Assembly (NCBI GenBank): GCA_940337035.1 | Contig: OW679200.1 | Span: forward strand, 18,247,303 to 18,311,302 | Length of the DNA stretch: 64,000 nt | Direction of reading: 5' to 3' | From: Agriotes lineatus | Lineage: Eukaryota > Arthropoda > Insecta > Coleoptera > Elateridae | In this document: one piece after another, positions 35,860 to 48,179 of the stretch | Layout: every line of letters begins with the position of its first letter | Numbering within the stretch: position 1 is the first letter of the stretch | The notes under the pieces: model-generated | Told to the model about the DNA's origin: nothing | The model's input: only the letters and a program-made list of their open reading frames with translations | Database searches by the model: none | Program-made: the position numbers and the translations under genes

Positions 35860-36925
35860 AATATATAGAATTAAAGAAAAGCATAAGGAAAATGTCCAAA
35901 GAGAATGTATTGAAATAGAAAAGTAACCTGAGTCAGAAAATAGCGGAAGAACTCAAAGAAATGAATCTTTCCAATTCAAATTTTAAGACTAATAGAAAAA
36001 TGCTGCATCGTTCTAAAGGATAAGATCCCTGCGGAAAAAATGAAGGATAATTATTACAAATGTGAAAAAAACTCTCAAAAGAAAATAAAAACGAGTATCA
36101 ACTCTAAAACAAAATAAGGAACTAAATAGCACCTGATGCTGATGGGGTACTACCAAAGGTGCTGAAATGTGGAGATGAAGATGCAATACTAAAAAAACTA
36201 AAGGTAGTAGACCGATAAGACAGATACCCTGTAAGAAATATATGCTAATCGGCTTAATCAGTAGTTCCCTGGAATAATTTTAAATTTGTTAACCCCATAA
36301 TTAAGTTGCCAGTCAATGGAACAATCTAGTTTCAAGAAAGGGTCAAGTACCATGGACTATTGGGATATAAATAGAAGTTCTCCTCGAACAAAGTAGACCT
36401 CGTCTTTCTACACTTAAAAAGGTTCTTGACACGGTTGAAACTTGAACAATAATCCAAGTGCGGTATGACTATGTGAGAAGACAAACAAAGTAATTATTGT
36501 GATATTGTATCACCAACACTCTTTACCTAGAAGATGAATTCAAGCGAAGACATTCGAATATAAAATTTCGATTCATCGACGATTGATCGACTTAAGGTAC
36601 ACCGGCAATACAACTGTCAAATTCAAAAGAAGAATTTAGTAGCGTGGTAGACTACATAAACAAAGCGAAAACTAGACTCGCTCTAGAACTGAATTACAAC
36701 AAAATAAAGTAAACAGGTATCAAACCAGGGAAAAGAATCTAGAAATCAGAAGCCGTAAGCCAGTTTGTTGAACACGTTACGTACGTAGAACACACGATAA
36801 GAATCGTCAGAGAGTTAGATATTGGGAAATGAATACTACTTACTTGGACAGCCTACTTAAAAGTGAAATCGGAACAACCATGAGTTAAAAAAGTTTCAAA
36901 TACTATTTTCCATAAGAGTAATCGA
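35860..36925 (+). pseudogene. RTE-type retrotransposon, second decayed copy
   Basis: Plus-strand fragments match RTE reverse transcriptases in order. APDADGVLPKVLKCGDED lies near 36130-36180, the block that usually reads APGxDGIPxELLK. SSFKKGSSTMDYWDIN lies near 36332-36372, equivalent to FRKGRSTxDQI. VVDYINKAKTRLALELNYNKIK lies near 36645-36710, the INxxxxxxGLxxNxxKT block. The catalytic palm and YADD are scrambled by stops and frameshifts. The relic ends where the foldback-related repeat at 36953 begins. It differs from the 29.5 kb copy and is separately decayed. Confidence 0.7.
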
Positions 36926-36952
36926 AATAAAAAATGCAATAATTAACGGATA

Positions 36953-37085
36953 TTGCCATTACGTAACAAACGACTTTCGTAATTGGACTGTGCCATTATT
37001 GCGGTCGAAAAACTCAACTTTTCGCCCACTTTCGTAAGGGGCTTAATCGGGAGAAAAAGCAAAAAAGCACGGTGAATCAACGTGC
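36953..37085 (-). repeat. Single-arm copy of the hammerhead-like repeat
   Basis: It shares GTAACAAACGACTT, TTCGCCCACTTTCGTAAGGG and AGCACGGT blocks with the left arm of the palindrome at 37711-37996. The ribozyme-like words are decayed: the complement of CTGATGA reads TTAATCG and that of GAAAC has lost its C. It marks the unit as an older monomer. Confidence 0.65.
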
Positions 37086-37327
37086 AAAGATTTCTGGAAA
37101 TATTTGGAAAAATGTTCTGCAGCTATTTTTTCAATAAAAGTGTGCCTACCAACTGAAAAAATATCGACTTCTAAGGAGGAGGAACTTTTTTTAAGGCATG
37201 CACAAATGATTATGTTGCTCCGTTGCTATAGAAAATTTCCATTTAATAACCGTAAGTATTCAAAATAACGAAAAATATAGATATATGCCATCTATTGTAC
37301 ACCCTTGACACAGAATGTCGTGTTATG
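37086..37327. other. Short spacer, nothing assigned
   Basis: No structure is supported between the repeat monomer and the SINE tail. Confidence 0.4.
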
Positions 37328-37565
37328 TTAATAATAATAATAATAATAATATCTTTGTATTAAGCTAGTGGCCTGTTTAATTGTTTAATTTTATCTCTGT
37401 GCTCGTAAGCTGGGTAGGTGGCAAGCCTTGCCCATCGAGATTGAGAAAGAGTTTTCTTAGAAGTTAACGACAACCACATGTGTTAGCGTAGTAGCCGGAA
37501 AGTTTAGAGTATGTCAAATCCCTATTGCAATCACTGGGAAGCGCACCCAGTCAAATCAACCTCTT
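37328..37565 (-). mobile_element. tRNA-derived SINE, family S, copy 2
   Basis: The body matches the copy at 23055-23343: CTCGTAAGCTGGGTAGG, CTTGCCCATCGAGATTGAG and AGAAGTTAACGACAACC all line up on the plus strand. The B-box region is decayed to CTGGGTGCGCTTCCC. The 3' end on the minus strand is an (ATT)n run (37329-37351), different from the A/G-rich tail of copy 1. Confidence 0.7.
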
Positions 37566-37710
37566 CATCGGCCTCTACTTGATGAAACAAATCCAATAAA
37601 CTTTGCATTTCGGATTACCCGCAAATAATTCGAACTTCAGCACACGCCTGCCCAGGAATTCCCCGATAAACGGTTATATAGATTATTTCTGAGGCTTTCA
37701 CGGCCATTGT

Positions 37711-37996
37711 CATTAAGTAACAAACGACTTCCGGGATTGGACCGACTCAACGTTTCGCCCACTTTCGTAAGGGGCTTCATCAGGAGGAAAAAGCAAAGTA
37801 GCACGGTAACTCAACGTGTTAACCACACCAGAGGCGAAACTCTTTGTTTCGCCTCTGACGTGGTTAACACGTTGAGTTACCGTGCTCTTTTGCTTTTTCT
37901 TCCTGATGAAGCCTTTTACGAAAGTGGGCGAAACGTTGAGTTCTTCAATCTCAATCATGACACGGTCCAATCCCGGAAGTCGTTTGTTACTTAATG
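37711..37996. mobile_element. Palindromic dimer with hammerhead-like cores
   Basis: Ends CATTAAGTAACAAACG and CGTTTGTTACTTAATG are exact complements. The arms match inward to a GAGGCGAAAC/GTTTCGCCTC stem (37831-37855) with a 5-base loop. The right arm holds CTGATGA (37903-37909), a GCC/GGC-closed hairpin and GAAAC (37930-37934). The left arm holds the same on the minus strand (37784-37752). These are the conserved words of a hammerhead ribozyme, known from Penelope-like elements and retrozymes. One extra A separates CTGATGA from the stem, and a convincing stem III plus cleavage site was not found. The right arm carries about 23 extra bases (37942-37964). Confidence 0.75.
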
Positions 37997-40900
37997 GTTA
38001 TATAAATTCTTTAACGTTATTTAAAACAGCGAATGTTAAGAAAGGACTTAAAAGTTTGCAATGATCTGCAACGAGATAAAAATATTTAAAATCTTCTTAC
38101 TTGTACGGGAAAATGTAGCCGACGCCTGTACGGGGTAATGTAGATATGTAATTTAAAATACTGACTTAATATTTGCCGTCTAGAGTATATCTTTAAAATT
38201 GATTTGAATTGAACATGTTAGCAAACCTGGAACTGTTCCATGAGTACTCTTGAAACGGACATATAGCTTCCCTTGTTTGAATTATTTATTTTAGTATTTA
38301 AATATATAACCAGTTTGTGTTTGTATACATTTTCATTGTTAATTAGATTTAATCATTGTAACTTCATATGGTGAAATCGCTCGAGTTCGGTCCTTTCTAG
38401 GGTGTAAAGCGCTCTTTTTGGTGTTTACAGCGATAAACGCAACTTCAACGGCGTTTGCGAAAAATTTAGGCAGTCGTGGGCGCATGACGTGGAAGGCACA
38501 CGTTCCTGCGACTCACAGTGTCAAATCGCGATACACAAATTTAAATAAAACAAGTTTGAAGGCCAATTGACATTATTTATACTTCAAGTAAACGCCATTC
38601 TAATCGTGCACTGAGTAAGCACGCCTTCAAAGAGGGTTCTTTAAGGCGTTCCGATTGTTACGTGGCGTCAGCCGACAGAGCGGCGACAGGTAGCAGCCAA
38701 GAACTTTCCCGCTGCAGTATTGGTGGGGAATTTCTGTACGAGTCATTCAAGAGATTTGCGATTTTAAGGTAACCGAAGACAGGAAATGATTGCAGTTTAA
38801 GCAGTAAGTATCGCTTCAGGTTAGCTAAAGCTTTTACGAGCGCAAATAAAGTATCAACAATCGATAACCGGGACTGTCATTCCGGCTAATATTCGCATGT
38901 TAGGAATAGTTCTTCTTGTATCTTTTCATTTAAACGTAAATGTAGAGCAGACACAGGTTTTGTAAATGCGTGTAGCCAAGAGCTATTGCTCCTTGATTAT
39001 TATTTTGGATCCTAAACTGTTGTTTTTAGAAATAGACATTCATTTTAGGTTTTAATTCTGATTTTCTTTATGGTTTGATATGTGGCTATTATAAAGGTCA
39101 ATAGATCTATGTTAGGTGTTAGCAAATCGGCTTTTCTTCTGCATATTGTTGCAAGTTGTTTTCAGCACCAAACTGCGGGCCAGCTTTGTTTTTGAAAAAT
39201 ATAAAAATTCGAGTACTAAGGCGTAGAGATGTCTCACCAAATTTAGCGTCCCGACGTAGGGGCTACCAAACGACTAATTCCACTCTTAAAATTTTTAGTA
39301 AATATTGATAACATTGTTTTATATGAAAATGTTCATCGCTTAACTATTACAACATTTTTATAAAAAAAATTACAAATTAAGCATTTTAAATAGCATATAT
39401 TTTATTCAATTACCTAATAAGTTGCAATATAGCATTAGATCTCACTTCCAAACATTGGAACATAAAACATCAGAATGTACTATACGAACGTTTTTCAGTA
39501 TTACTTTTTGTTTTTCCATATTCTATTTTAGACATTATATAACAACGCTCTAAAGTTTACCAAGCCAAGCATTTTAACTTTATAGGTATGCTACAATTAT
39601 ATACTTTAATTAAAGCGCGATAGATCTTTTATCTCTTTAAACGCGTCACTGGAGCCGCTTACCCACAGACGAGACGGCTTGATATATTTTAACGGCACTA
39701 TTTTTTACCTTCACACAATTTTATACGACCTATTCTCGTACCTTTCCATCAATTAATTCTCAGTTGATACAATGCATAACTTCAAAATTAATGTGGTTCA
39801 TAACGCATTGCTAGATGAAGTTTCAGTAGAGCAGTCTGCCTAGACTCATCCAATTTCTCGTTTCCTTTGCGCTCTTTGACTCTTATACGTTGAAGATAGC
39901 TTTTAAATCGTCTAGCCACTAATTTACCGATTTAAAAAATCTATATTATACTAAACATTCGAAATGGTTTTTTATCCGGATCAGATTTGATGAAACCGCA
40001 TTTGCAGCAAACTAATCCCGAAAACTGGGTCTTGAGTTGATATTCTTTAAATCGAATGTATTTTCTTTTGAAACAGATTAAACTAAGTTTTCGTTGAAAC
40101 TCCCATGGTTAATGCATAGCTTTCTAGCTGCTAGGCCTCTCACAATCTGCGGAAGTGCATGTTACTTCCGCTACGGAGCAACTGAAACAGGAATTCCGTT
40201 GCGGCTAGTTTGGAAGTTCCTTTGCATTTGGGGAACTTTATAATGTTCAGATGTATATTTAAAATTACCCTATTAAGTTTTTGATGTGAACCTTGCGTTT
40301 TATATAAGCTGCGGAAACTGCGATTTAAAACACAATTGAATTAAAGTTTCATATCGAAGTCGTCTGAATGTTTCGAAAGTTTATTTATTGTGGAGTATTT
40401 TACAATCTAAAACTACTAAATGTAACTTACATTGAAAAGAAAATAAGAGCCTAAACTTGATATAACAAAATACCCACGGTATTTGACACTAATATTAATG
40501 CGTTTCAATACATCAAATAGCGTTTAAGTGTACTACCATATTTTTCTTAATATCCCAGGTATGCGAAACAGCAATCCCAAACAATGATGTAACACTTAAC
40601 ATTAAGAAAAGCACAAAATAAGTTCAGGGGAGGTACATAGATTTTAAAAGTCAAAGTGAGGAAATAGTTAATTCTAAGCTAAACTTATGATTTCAATGGA
40701 TTTTTCAAGTATTTTTATTTATGTTAAAGAGGAACGAAATTTTGCATGCGGATTAAATGTCTACTTGGTTAAAAACTAGATAGACCTTGGATCAAATATG
40801 TAATTGGCAGATTTAGATCCTAACAGATACAGGCTAAACATGGTAAAACGGACAGAAATGGGTGGCGATCGCTGTGGACCGCAGACAGAAATGTGCAGCG

Positions 40901-41335
40901 ATATATGCAAACTGCACTTGTAAAAGAAGTTCAGCGTAAAGCCCCTTACAGATTTTTCTAATAAGATTAAAAGCAAACATTATATAGTATTTTCAAAAAT
41001 ATCGTTTTTCAACGATTACAGATCGCTTCATAGTTCATTATAATATGACAGCTCTGCAAAATGGGCAACTGATCCATAGTAATTCTTCTCCTTTTGACAT
41101 TATATACTAACGTGATCTCCAGTAACCAATAAAAACATTAGATAGTTTTGAGAGTAATTTGTAATTTTAATAATCTCAGAATGTAATTGTTTACAACTTA
41201 TTTTACGGTCATTCCAATTATCTAAAATCTTAGTTTAGATACTGCTACAACAATGTCATCCTCCCATCACCCATCACAGTTGTGACCTTCCGATAGTTCC
41301 TCTACAGAGTCGCGATTGTAATTCGATTAGTTATT
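37997..41335. other. Intergenic DNA with a CpG-richer patch
   Basis: The patch at about 38395-38790 is CpG-rich compared with its flanks and might be a promoter or LTR remnant. I could not find paired ends, a TATA-initiator pair or a coding frame. The remainder is AT-rich background with no supported features. Confidence 0.35.
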
Positions 41336-41339
41336 TTAT

Positions 41340-41800
41340 TCACCATTCATTTTGCACAAGCCTTAAATGACCAGCCCAATACCACTTCAAAGATGTAGCT
41401 CGGTGTATCACACACACGGTGTACCCTTGTTTGGATGCAAATCTAAATATTAAATGCATTTTTCTAGCGCACAGGCTAATTCTGAGTGTAGAGCTTACCA
41501 TTACCCTCTCTCTTTTTCTTAATGTATCCACTATAAGCTTTGTGAAAGTAAGTGACTCTAAGCCGTAGGCCAGCAACATGTCTGAACATAAATATTTTCA
41601 TTACTCTTTGTAAATATTTTAATTTATTCACTGCACATGGTGTCAGGACATTTTCAAATTCTACAAATGTACGACTTTTTGGAGTATTTCTGTTCAAAGA
41701 TTCTGACCCCGCTTGTATATAGTTTTTCTGTCATATTTGTACGCTTAATATTTCATCAAATTCTGTGCAGGCAGCTAGCGGTTCATCATTTTAAGCAACT
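41340..41800 (-). pseudogene. RTE-type retrotransposon, C-terminal part
   Basis: Minus-strand fragments include KSRTFVEFENVLT, then LAYGLESLTFTKLIVDTLRK, then SLKWYWAGHLRLVQNEW. These match the RTE C-terminus, where LLYGxEtxtLTK and LKWxWAGHxxR are typical. Frameshifts break the frame. It probably belongs to the same insertion as the RT core at 43850-44230, now separated by about 2 kb of unrelated sequence. Confidence 0.75.
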
Positions 41801-41879
41801 GTAACGGCCGTTGTAATTTTCTGCAAGGCGCTCGTTTTGGTAGCCTCGCTAATAATTATTTTCTTAGCTTATTTAAAAT

Positions 41880-42590
41880 CTTACCAATTTGGCACACAGC
41901 CTTTTTCTAGAAGTTTCGGCGAGCTGGGTTGCTGATGGGGCCGTGTTCGCTTGCACCTGGGCTGTTTCGTCGCTTTGTAGCGTGTTTTCTGCATTGAATT
42001 AAAAACGCAGTCTATAAGAGCAAGTGAGAGATTCTTGGAAATCATTTCGCTCCATCGCAGTCTTTCCGTCTTCAAGCTGGAATACCCGCCGGTGCACGAG
42101 AAAAAGTTTGCTATGGTCGCCTCGTGGTTGGTTGCAGGTGGGCCATGCACGCTGCAGAGACTTTCCCGGCGCGTCTCGTTCTGTGGCGTAATTTTTCGGT
42201 TAGTAGTCAGTCAGTTGCTGGAGTTAGTGTTGGAAGTTAGCTGCTGACGGTTACTGTAAGCAGGTTTTTGAGAATTGCTTCGTCGCCTCCGCGGTCCTTG
42301 CCTCTCCTTTTTCGATGACTGCCGTTCTGTAATCTCGAATGTCTAGATGGCAATTGTTTCGCTAAACAGGTAGGATCCAATCTTCAGGACGGGCAAACAA
42401 AAGGTCTCTACAGTCTTCTTTTTCCTATGAGAGTCTCGCATCAAGCTCTGTGAGTCAGGGATCCTGGATCGTACAGCACCCACGAATACAGCTGCGGCTG
42501 CTGCTTCTTTGCGCTGGGAGACGAGCTTCCGACACTAACGGCGAGGACAGGCGAATCTGCAATGAACAAGGTAGCGTGCGTAGCAATTAA
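41880..42590. other. GC-richer segment between RTE halves, unidentified
   Basis: The segment is clearly GC-richer than the surroundings and leads directly into the 57-bp satellite. Frames are open on both strands (for example 41881-42150 minus and 42035-42247 plus), but I recognise no domain. It could be part of the unit that inserted with the satellite. Confidence 0.3.
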
Positions 42591-43055
42591 GATACATGTC
42601 AGCCACCCGCTCTAGACTGTGTGTAAATAATTATATTCTTGCATTCAGATAGATGTTAGTCATCCGCTCGGGGCTGTATGTAAATAATCATATTCTTGCA
42701 TTCAGATAAATGTTAGTCGCCCCCTCTGGGCTGTATGTAAATAATCATATTCTTGCATTCAGATACATGTTAGCCACCCGCTCTGGGCTGTATGTAAATA
42801 ATCATATTCTTGCATTCAGATAGATGTTAGCCACCCGCTCTGGGCTGTATGTAAATAATCATATTCTTGCATTGAGATAAATGTTAGCCACCGCTCTGGG
42901 CTGTATGTAAATAATCACATTCTTTCGTTCAGATAAATGTTAGCCACATGCTCTGGGCGCGTATGTAAATAATTATATTTTTGCATTCAGATAAATGTTG
43001 GCCACCCATTCTGGGCGCGTACGTAAAATCCACATTCTTGCATTACGTTAGAGGT
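42591..43055. repeat. 57-bp minisatellite, about eight copies
   Basis: GAT starts recur at 42591, 42648, 42705, 42762, 42819, 42876, 42932 and 42990, giving a 57-bp period with one 56 and one 58. The unit contains ATGTTAGCCACCCGCTCTGG, CTGTATGTAAATAATCATAT and TTCTTGCATTCAG. Inner copies are nearly identical, and the last ones drift and end in a partial unit before the MITE at 43083. Confidence 0.9.
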
Positions 43056-43082
43056 TAGTAATCCCAGCTGGGCCCATAGTTG

Positions 43083-43357
43083 TAGAGTCCGCCCAACGTA
43101 AGATAGGGACAGGCACGTCACAGATCGGGTGCGCGGATTTTTGTTACGTCACGCGCCTCAAGAATTGGCAGTGGCGTACACGGATACAAGTGAACTCATC
43201 GCGTATCCTATCAACAACTAAACCCCCTGGTAACAGGACGCCTATTTAAGAACGTGCCGTTGCTACGTAACCATGGCTCATCGGGATAATCGCCAAACCA
43301 CTGCGCACCTTGCCAATGATGACGTGCCTGTCCCTATCTTATGTTGGGCGGACTCTA
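43083..43357. mobile_element. TA-flanked MITE
   Basis: Terminal inverted repeats of 36 bp (43085-43120 and 43320-43355) differ at one position, begin GAGTCCGCCCAAC and contain GATAGGGACAGGCACGTCA. TA lies directly outside both ends, as expected for a Tc1/mariner-type target duplication. The 199-bp interior is GC-rich with no coding frame. The low divergence of the ends suggests a young insertion. Confidence 0.85.
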
Positions 43358-43849
43358 ATCCCATTTACTGTGTACGCTGACAGACGTCAGCGCTATATTT
43401 ATATATTTCAATCCATGTCTTAGACCAATAGATGGGTTTGCTATACGTTGTCTTATGATTTCCCCCGTGTCTGTGCATGCTTATTTTCAGGGTGAATTAT
43501 TCACTGTGTAAAGATTTATGTAAAGTGGCGCCTGAAAGAAGTTCTTAAGCGTCGCAGGTAGGTCAGGGCGCTCGCCGCCGCACTGCTGGGAGTCGTGAGG
43601 CTGTACACACCTATTCTTCTTGCGTGTTCCATGTAAACCCCTTTAAAGATTATATTATTTTTATTGTTTTTCAACTTTCTGTGTTTTATCCAAGAGGTTG
43701 GATTAAATCTGTTATATCCACACGTCGAAGGCTTGTTATTTGTTAGTGACGAACCTGCTCTATACAATAAAATCGACAAGACAACATCTGAGTATTCTTA
43801 TTCTTAGTTCTATTTGAAGGTCTCGTTTGCATAAAACTTTATTCATTCT

Positions 43850-44230
43850 TACGAAAGCGTATTAAGGTCATTATTTTCTATTAGAATTCGTGTAGCTGGA
43901 AGATTTTCTTTGCTGATAACCATAATTTTAGTTTTTTGACGATTGATTTTTAGGCTGTAGTTTTCCTGACTTCCACAACTTTGTTCATTAAGGTGTGCCT
44001 GTCATGTTCATTGTCTGTGAGCAAGTGTCATCAACGTATCGAATGTTGTTTATTTGTACACCTCTTACACTAGTACCCTCTCTAGCATCAAATACCTCTC
44101 TAAAGATGGCTTCTGAATATACGTTGAAAAGCAGTGGCGACAACCCACATCCCTGTCTGACTTTTCTCTCTTTCCTTTTTGTTACTGTAGAAGTATATCT
44201 CTTCCAACAAGTCTTATAATTTGTCATGTA
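43850..44230 (-). pseudogene. RTE-type retrotransposon, RT core fragment
   Basis: The open minus frame 44227-43988 carries VRQGCGLSPLLFNVYSEAIF and then NNIRYVDDT, which are RT motifs B and C of the RTE clade, with YVDD in place of YADD. After a frameshift comes LKINRQKTKIMVISKENL (about 43955-43895), the expected GLKIN..KTK block. Sequence similarity ends near 43800. The missing C-terminus is found at 41340-41800. Confidence 0.85.
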
Positions 44231-46500
44231 GAACCCATGTCAAATTCTTAAGTAATTGTACCATTTTGACGTCCTATTTTTCTTTGTATTGTAAGTAACT
44301 AAATAAGTAAGTTTATTCATCAAGAAATATGTTTACATAATATGACACAAATTTCATTTACATACAGATTTAACATAGTTAGAGCATAACTTTCTAAGCT
44401 GAGATACATTTCTTGCCAGTTTCGCTTCGTCAGAAACTTTATTATATAATTTTAAATCTTTGTAATATAGATTTTTTGTGAACATGCTTTCGTTGTTGTA
44501 GACAATTATTTACACTTCTTGTCTCATAACTATATATTGCAATGGTCTTAAGCCCTACAACTCAACTCTGATAGTATTGCCAAATTAATAGACATTTCTA
44601 AAAGCTCAGGGTGAGGTATTTTATATAACTTCAAGGCTAAAACTTAAATTTAACAAGATGAATGCATTTGTAAGGAGATGCCAGTAACAGCAAAATATTT
44701 AAATAAATAACGCAATAAGCAAAGCTCAATTCTCACAGAGATCTAACTTGACTGTAAGATTAGTTTAAAATAAGAGGTTTGTGCAAAGGTAATACCCGAA
44801 CTAAAAGAGATTATTAATTACAAAAAGGATTGCAAAGGCAATGCAATGATCCGTAGAATTCAAGTAAAGTTAGACAGTGAAATTTTGTCAGGGTTTTAAA
44901 CGAAAGGTATAAGAAGCTAGATAAACCAATGAACACGAGCAGCTAAGAAGGCGGGCATTAAGGCATATAACGGAAATTGTAAGAATCAGCAAGACAAGGT
45001 AAAAAGCGAAGAAAAGCAGACAGCAGATGGACCAAAAATCGTGTGTAAAAGTAGACAGGTGAATTCGAAGGAAGCCTTGGTGCAGGAAGCACTCTAACTT
45101 AAATAATCAGTGCAGTGACGCGTGTGAACCATTGAAAGCAATTCATAAAAAACGTGCAGTGGCGTAAAGACACGGTTAATTAGTTATAAATGTAAACAAT
45201 TATATTAAAGATAAGAATTTTGTAAATAGTTTTAGTTGTAAGCAAATTTAGTGTTAAAAGTAATCAATCTGAACTTGGTCAATATCCGTTTCTTTATGAA
45301 TATTCCACTTACAATTGTTTATGACGGATTTTTAAGGAGAACAAAAGAATTATTTGTAAGAATTATTGTGTTAAAATGTGCTCCACTTTAAACGAATTTT
45401 TCACATAATAAATAAACAGTTATCAGCATAAAAGGAATACAGTTTTACTGAGTGCAAGTCCAAGGTGGTGTGGTAGTATTTGCAGAGATTTCCGCCACAA
45501 AAAAGTGAAAAGTTTTTCAAATCCCCGTTACGATAACCTAGCAGCCGATGCAGCCCAAGTTCCGATCTCGGCTGGGAGCCAAGCGAATCAACACAGCCCT
45601 GAGGGGAAGGTACCAGGTCATAGAGCAGCTTTGTAAAAACGTGTCCCAGGAGTTTCATCAGGATCAGCCCCATAGCAGCCCAAGAATTGTATCAACGTCT
45701 CCTACAAGTTCCCAATTCAAGATAGGTAGAAAACAGGTACCGTTTTTGGCTAAAACTAGCTACGTTACGCCCGTGAAACTTATGTGTATGTAAGAAGAGT
45801 CAATACTTAAGACAATCCAAGCATTTTCCGTGGCGGTAAAGCAAGTGCAGCTCGCAATATAGGCCGAGTCCATGATTTGAGGTTAGGAGAAGTTTGAACC
45901 CAAGCGACGCTTCGAAAAACAATTGAAAATTTGCCCGCGTCTCTTCGACGGGATCGAAAATCAAATGATGGAAAAACAAATTACAATTAATGCCGCCAAA
46001 ACACCTATATTCAAATAATTACCGGTAGAAACTTTGATAAATTTCACTTTGTTTTTAAGTCACTGGCCGCTAACTTGCCAGCGGGATCCATTTTGGTGTA
46101 GCATTTGAACTAATTTCGAATATTTGCTTATGCGCATTACAGCTAAGACGGAAAACAGATCCGTATTCAAATAATTTGACAAATTTCATATTCAACCAGG
46201 AACCCAACTGAGAGCAGTGATTGCTTTACCAATATGAGCTAGCGTTTATTATCAATATTTGCAGGTAAATAGAATATGATAAAGGGCATATAACCATTTA
46301 TTTTGACAAGTCAATTAAATACAACTCACTTTTAATCTTCCTAAAATTTTATAGTACAAACAAAATAATTGCATGGTGGCTCTAATCAACATTTAATTAA
46401 TTAAATAAAATAAACAAAGAGGACAACCATAGCAGTATATCTCTATTGTATACAATAACTTTATTTAAATAATCTGGTAATTTGTTATTAACAATTTTAA
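44231..46500. other. Intergenic DNA, nothing firmly assigned
   Basis: A GC-richer patch at 45540-45790 has open frames on both strands (81 and 90 codons) without recognisable motifs. The rest is AT-rich. No repeat ends or tRNA-like boxes were supported. Confidence 0.35.
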
Positions 46501-46539
46501 AGATCAGGATTAATGTATTAAAATAAATTTCGCTGTTTA

Positions 46540-48000
46540 ATATTAAGCCACTGCAGAGTTTCCAACATGAAATTGTTACTGGTTCGTTTATTGCTCTATT
46601 TTGTAGTTTTTGTAGACGTGCAATTCACCTTCGTTGGCTATAAATAACACGATATCACAGTATTCAAAATGTGGTGCAATACTTATTTTGTAAACATGGT
46701 TCCTCGACCACCAGTTTAATTTGGAACTCATTCGTCAAAATAAACCTATTTTTTACCCGTTTTACCTACAACAAAATCCACATGTTCTTTAAAAGACAGC
46801 CTATTACCTATTACAATACCAAGATATTTTATTTTAGGGACATATTCAATTTCTACATCGTCAACAATTACATTAGTTATCGTATTGGTTAATAAGCGTC
46901 CGCTACTAATTATCATTGATTTTATTTTACAACTTAAGCTTGTTCAATTTTAGCCATTTAGACGTACCTTTGAGGTCACTATTTCATTTATTTACTGCAT
47001 TGTTCACATTTATATCGGCACTGGTCACCAGTGTGTCATCTGCGAATAAGTTGTATTGACAATTTTGCACTGTTGAGTTTATATCGTTAACATAGAGGAT
47101 AAATAATAAAGGGCCCAAAACTGAGCCTTGCGCAACCCCTAAACACACTTCAACTGCTCGAGAATCTTCACCTTTACATCTAGTAATTTACTGACGGCCA
47201 GATAGATAATTCTTGAACCACCTTAATTCTATTCCCTTGATTCCGTATTTTTCCATTTTTGCTAGGAGCGGTTTTCAGTCGATTGTTTCAAATGCTCTTT
47301 TCAGGTCTAGGAAAACTGCTACTATTTTTTTCCATGTTCTATATCCGCTTTCCAGTTCAGCAAAACTAAATTTAATGAAGTTTCACAAAAGCGATTTTTA
47401 CGGAATTCTGATTGTTCACTAATTAGGATTTTACTTTCCTCAAAATAATTTTCTAGTTCTTTAGCTAAATGTTCTATGATTTTTTCGAACGCAGATAACA
47501 TATTGATTGATCTAAATTCTGAACTTTTTTTTGTTCCGCTTACTTTGGGTATTGGACTTATTATCGCCGTTTTCCAAATTTCAGGAAAAGTCCCAGTTGC
47601 AAACGATTAATTACTATAATTTTTGTAACCGCATCTCTCCTATAATTGGCAAAGCGTCACAAATTAATTTAGAGTTAATGCCATCAGTACTGGATTTTTT
47701 ACTTATTTTTAAAACCACTTTTTGTAATTTTTCCAAGGTAACTGGTTTCAATCTGAATATGCTTATGGTATTGTTTCCAATATCGCCTGAATTTATTTCA
47801 CCATTAGCTGACCCCATACTTTTGTGAATGCCTTTAACACTATCAATGAAGTAGTTATTGTAGTTATTGTATTATGCTTAAATGTTTTAGGTGTTTCCTT
47901 TTATTCATCACCTGTTTTCTTATTCTCGACTCCTTTCCACTAACATTCTTTCCATGTTGGTTTGCTCTTTTAATTATTTCGCCCAACTTTTATTACTTAT
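46540..48000 (-). pseudogene. CR1/Jockey-group reverse transcriptase, dead copy
   Basis: Minus-strand motifs occur in order. KKSSTDGINSKLICDALPII (about 47705-47645) is the pre-RT linker, and FRSINMLSAFEKIIEHLAKE (about 47520-47465) is motif 1. VAVFLDLKRAFETID (about 47325-47275) is motif A with catalytic Asp, AQGSVLGPLLFILYVNDI (about 47140-47090) motif B and YNLFADDTLV (about 47060-47030) motif C. YLGIVIGNRLSFKEHVD (about 46835-46785) is the thumb, and METLQWLNI-like sequence lies near 46550. Both palm Asp pairs survive, but in-frame stops and frameshifts disable it. The endonuclease domain is missing, so the copy is 5'-truncated. Confidence 0.88.
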
Positions 48001-48179
48001 ATAACTATATTGTTTTAATATCTTGTTTGGGCGGTTTATTTAAGTTTACAATTAAAGGTATGTAGTAGCTCTGACCAATTGACGATCACTTGCAGTGATT
48101 TATCATAAAATGGATTCATTGTGATAAACATGATAAATATGCAGCATTTAAAGCCCAACAAAATGGATATGTTCAAGGG

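Noticed and set aside
37707..37994. 95- and 85-codon open frames on both strands
   Set aside because: They arise from the palindrome, which reads nearly the same on both strands, and are not evidence for a protein.
42591..43055. CRISPR-like array
   Set aside because: The 57-bp units are contiguous with no unique spacers, in a eukaryotic context. This is a minisatellite.
47531..47827. 98-codon plus-strand open frame
   Set aside because: It is the antisense shadow of the CR1/Jockey-group linker region on the minus strand.
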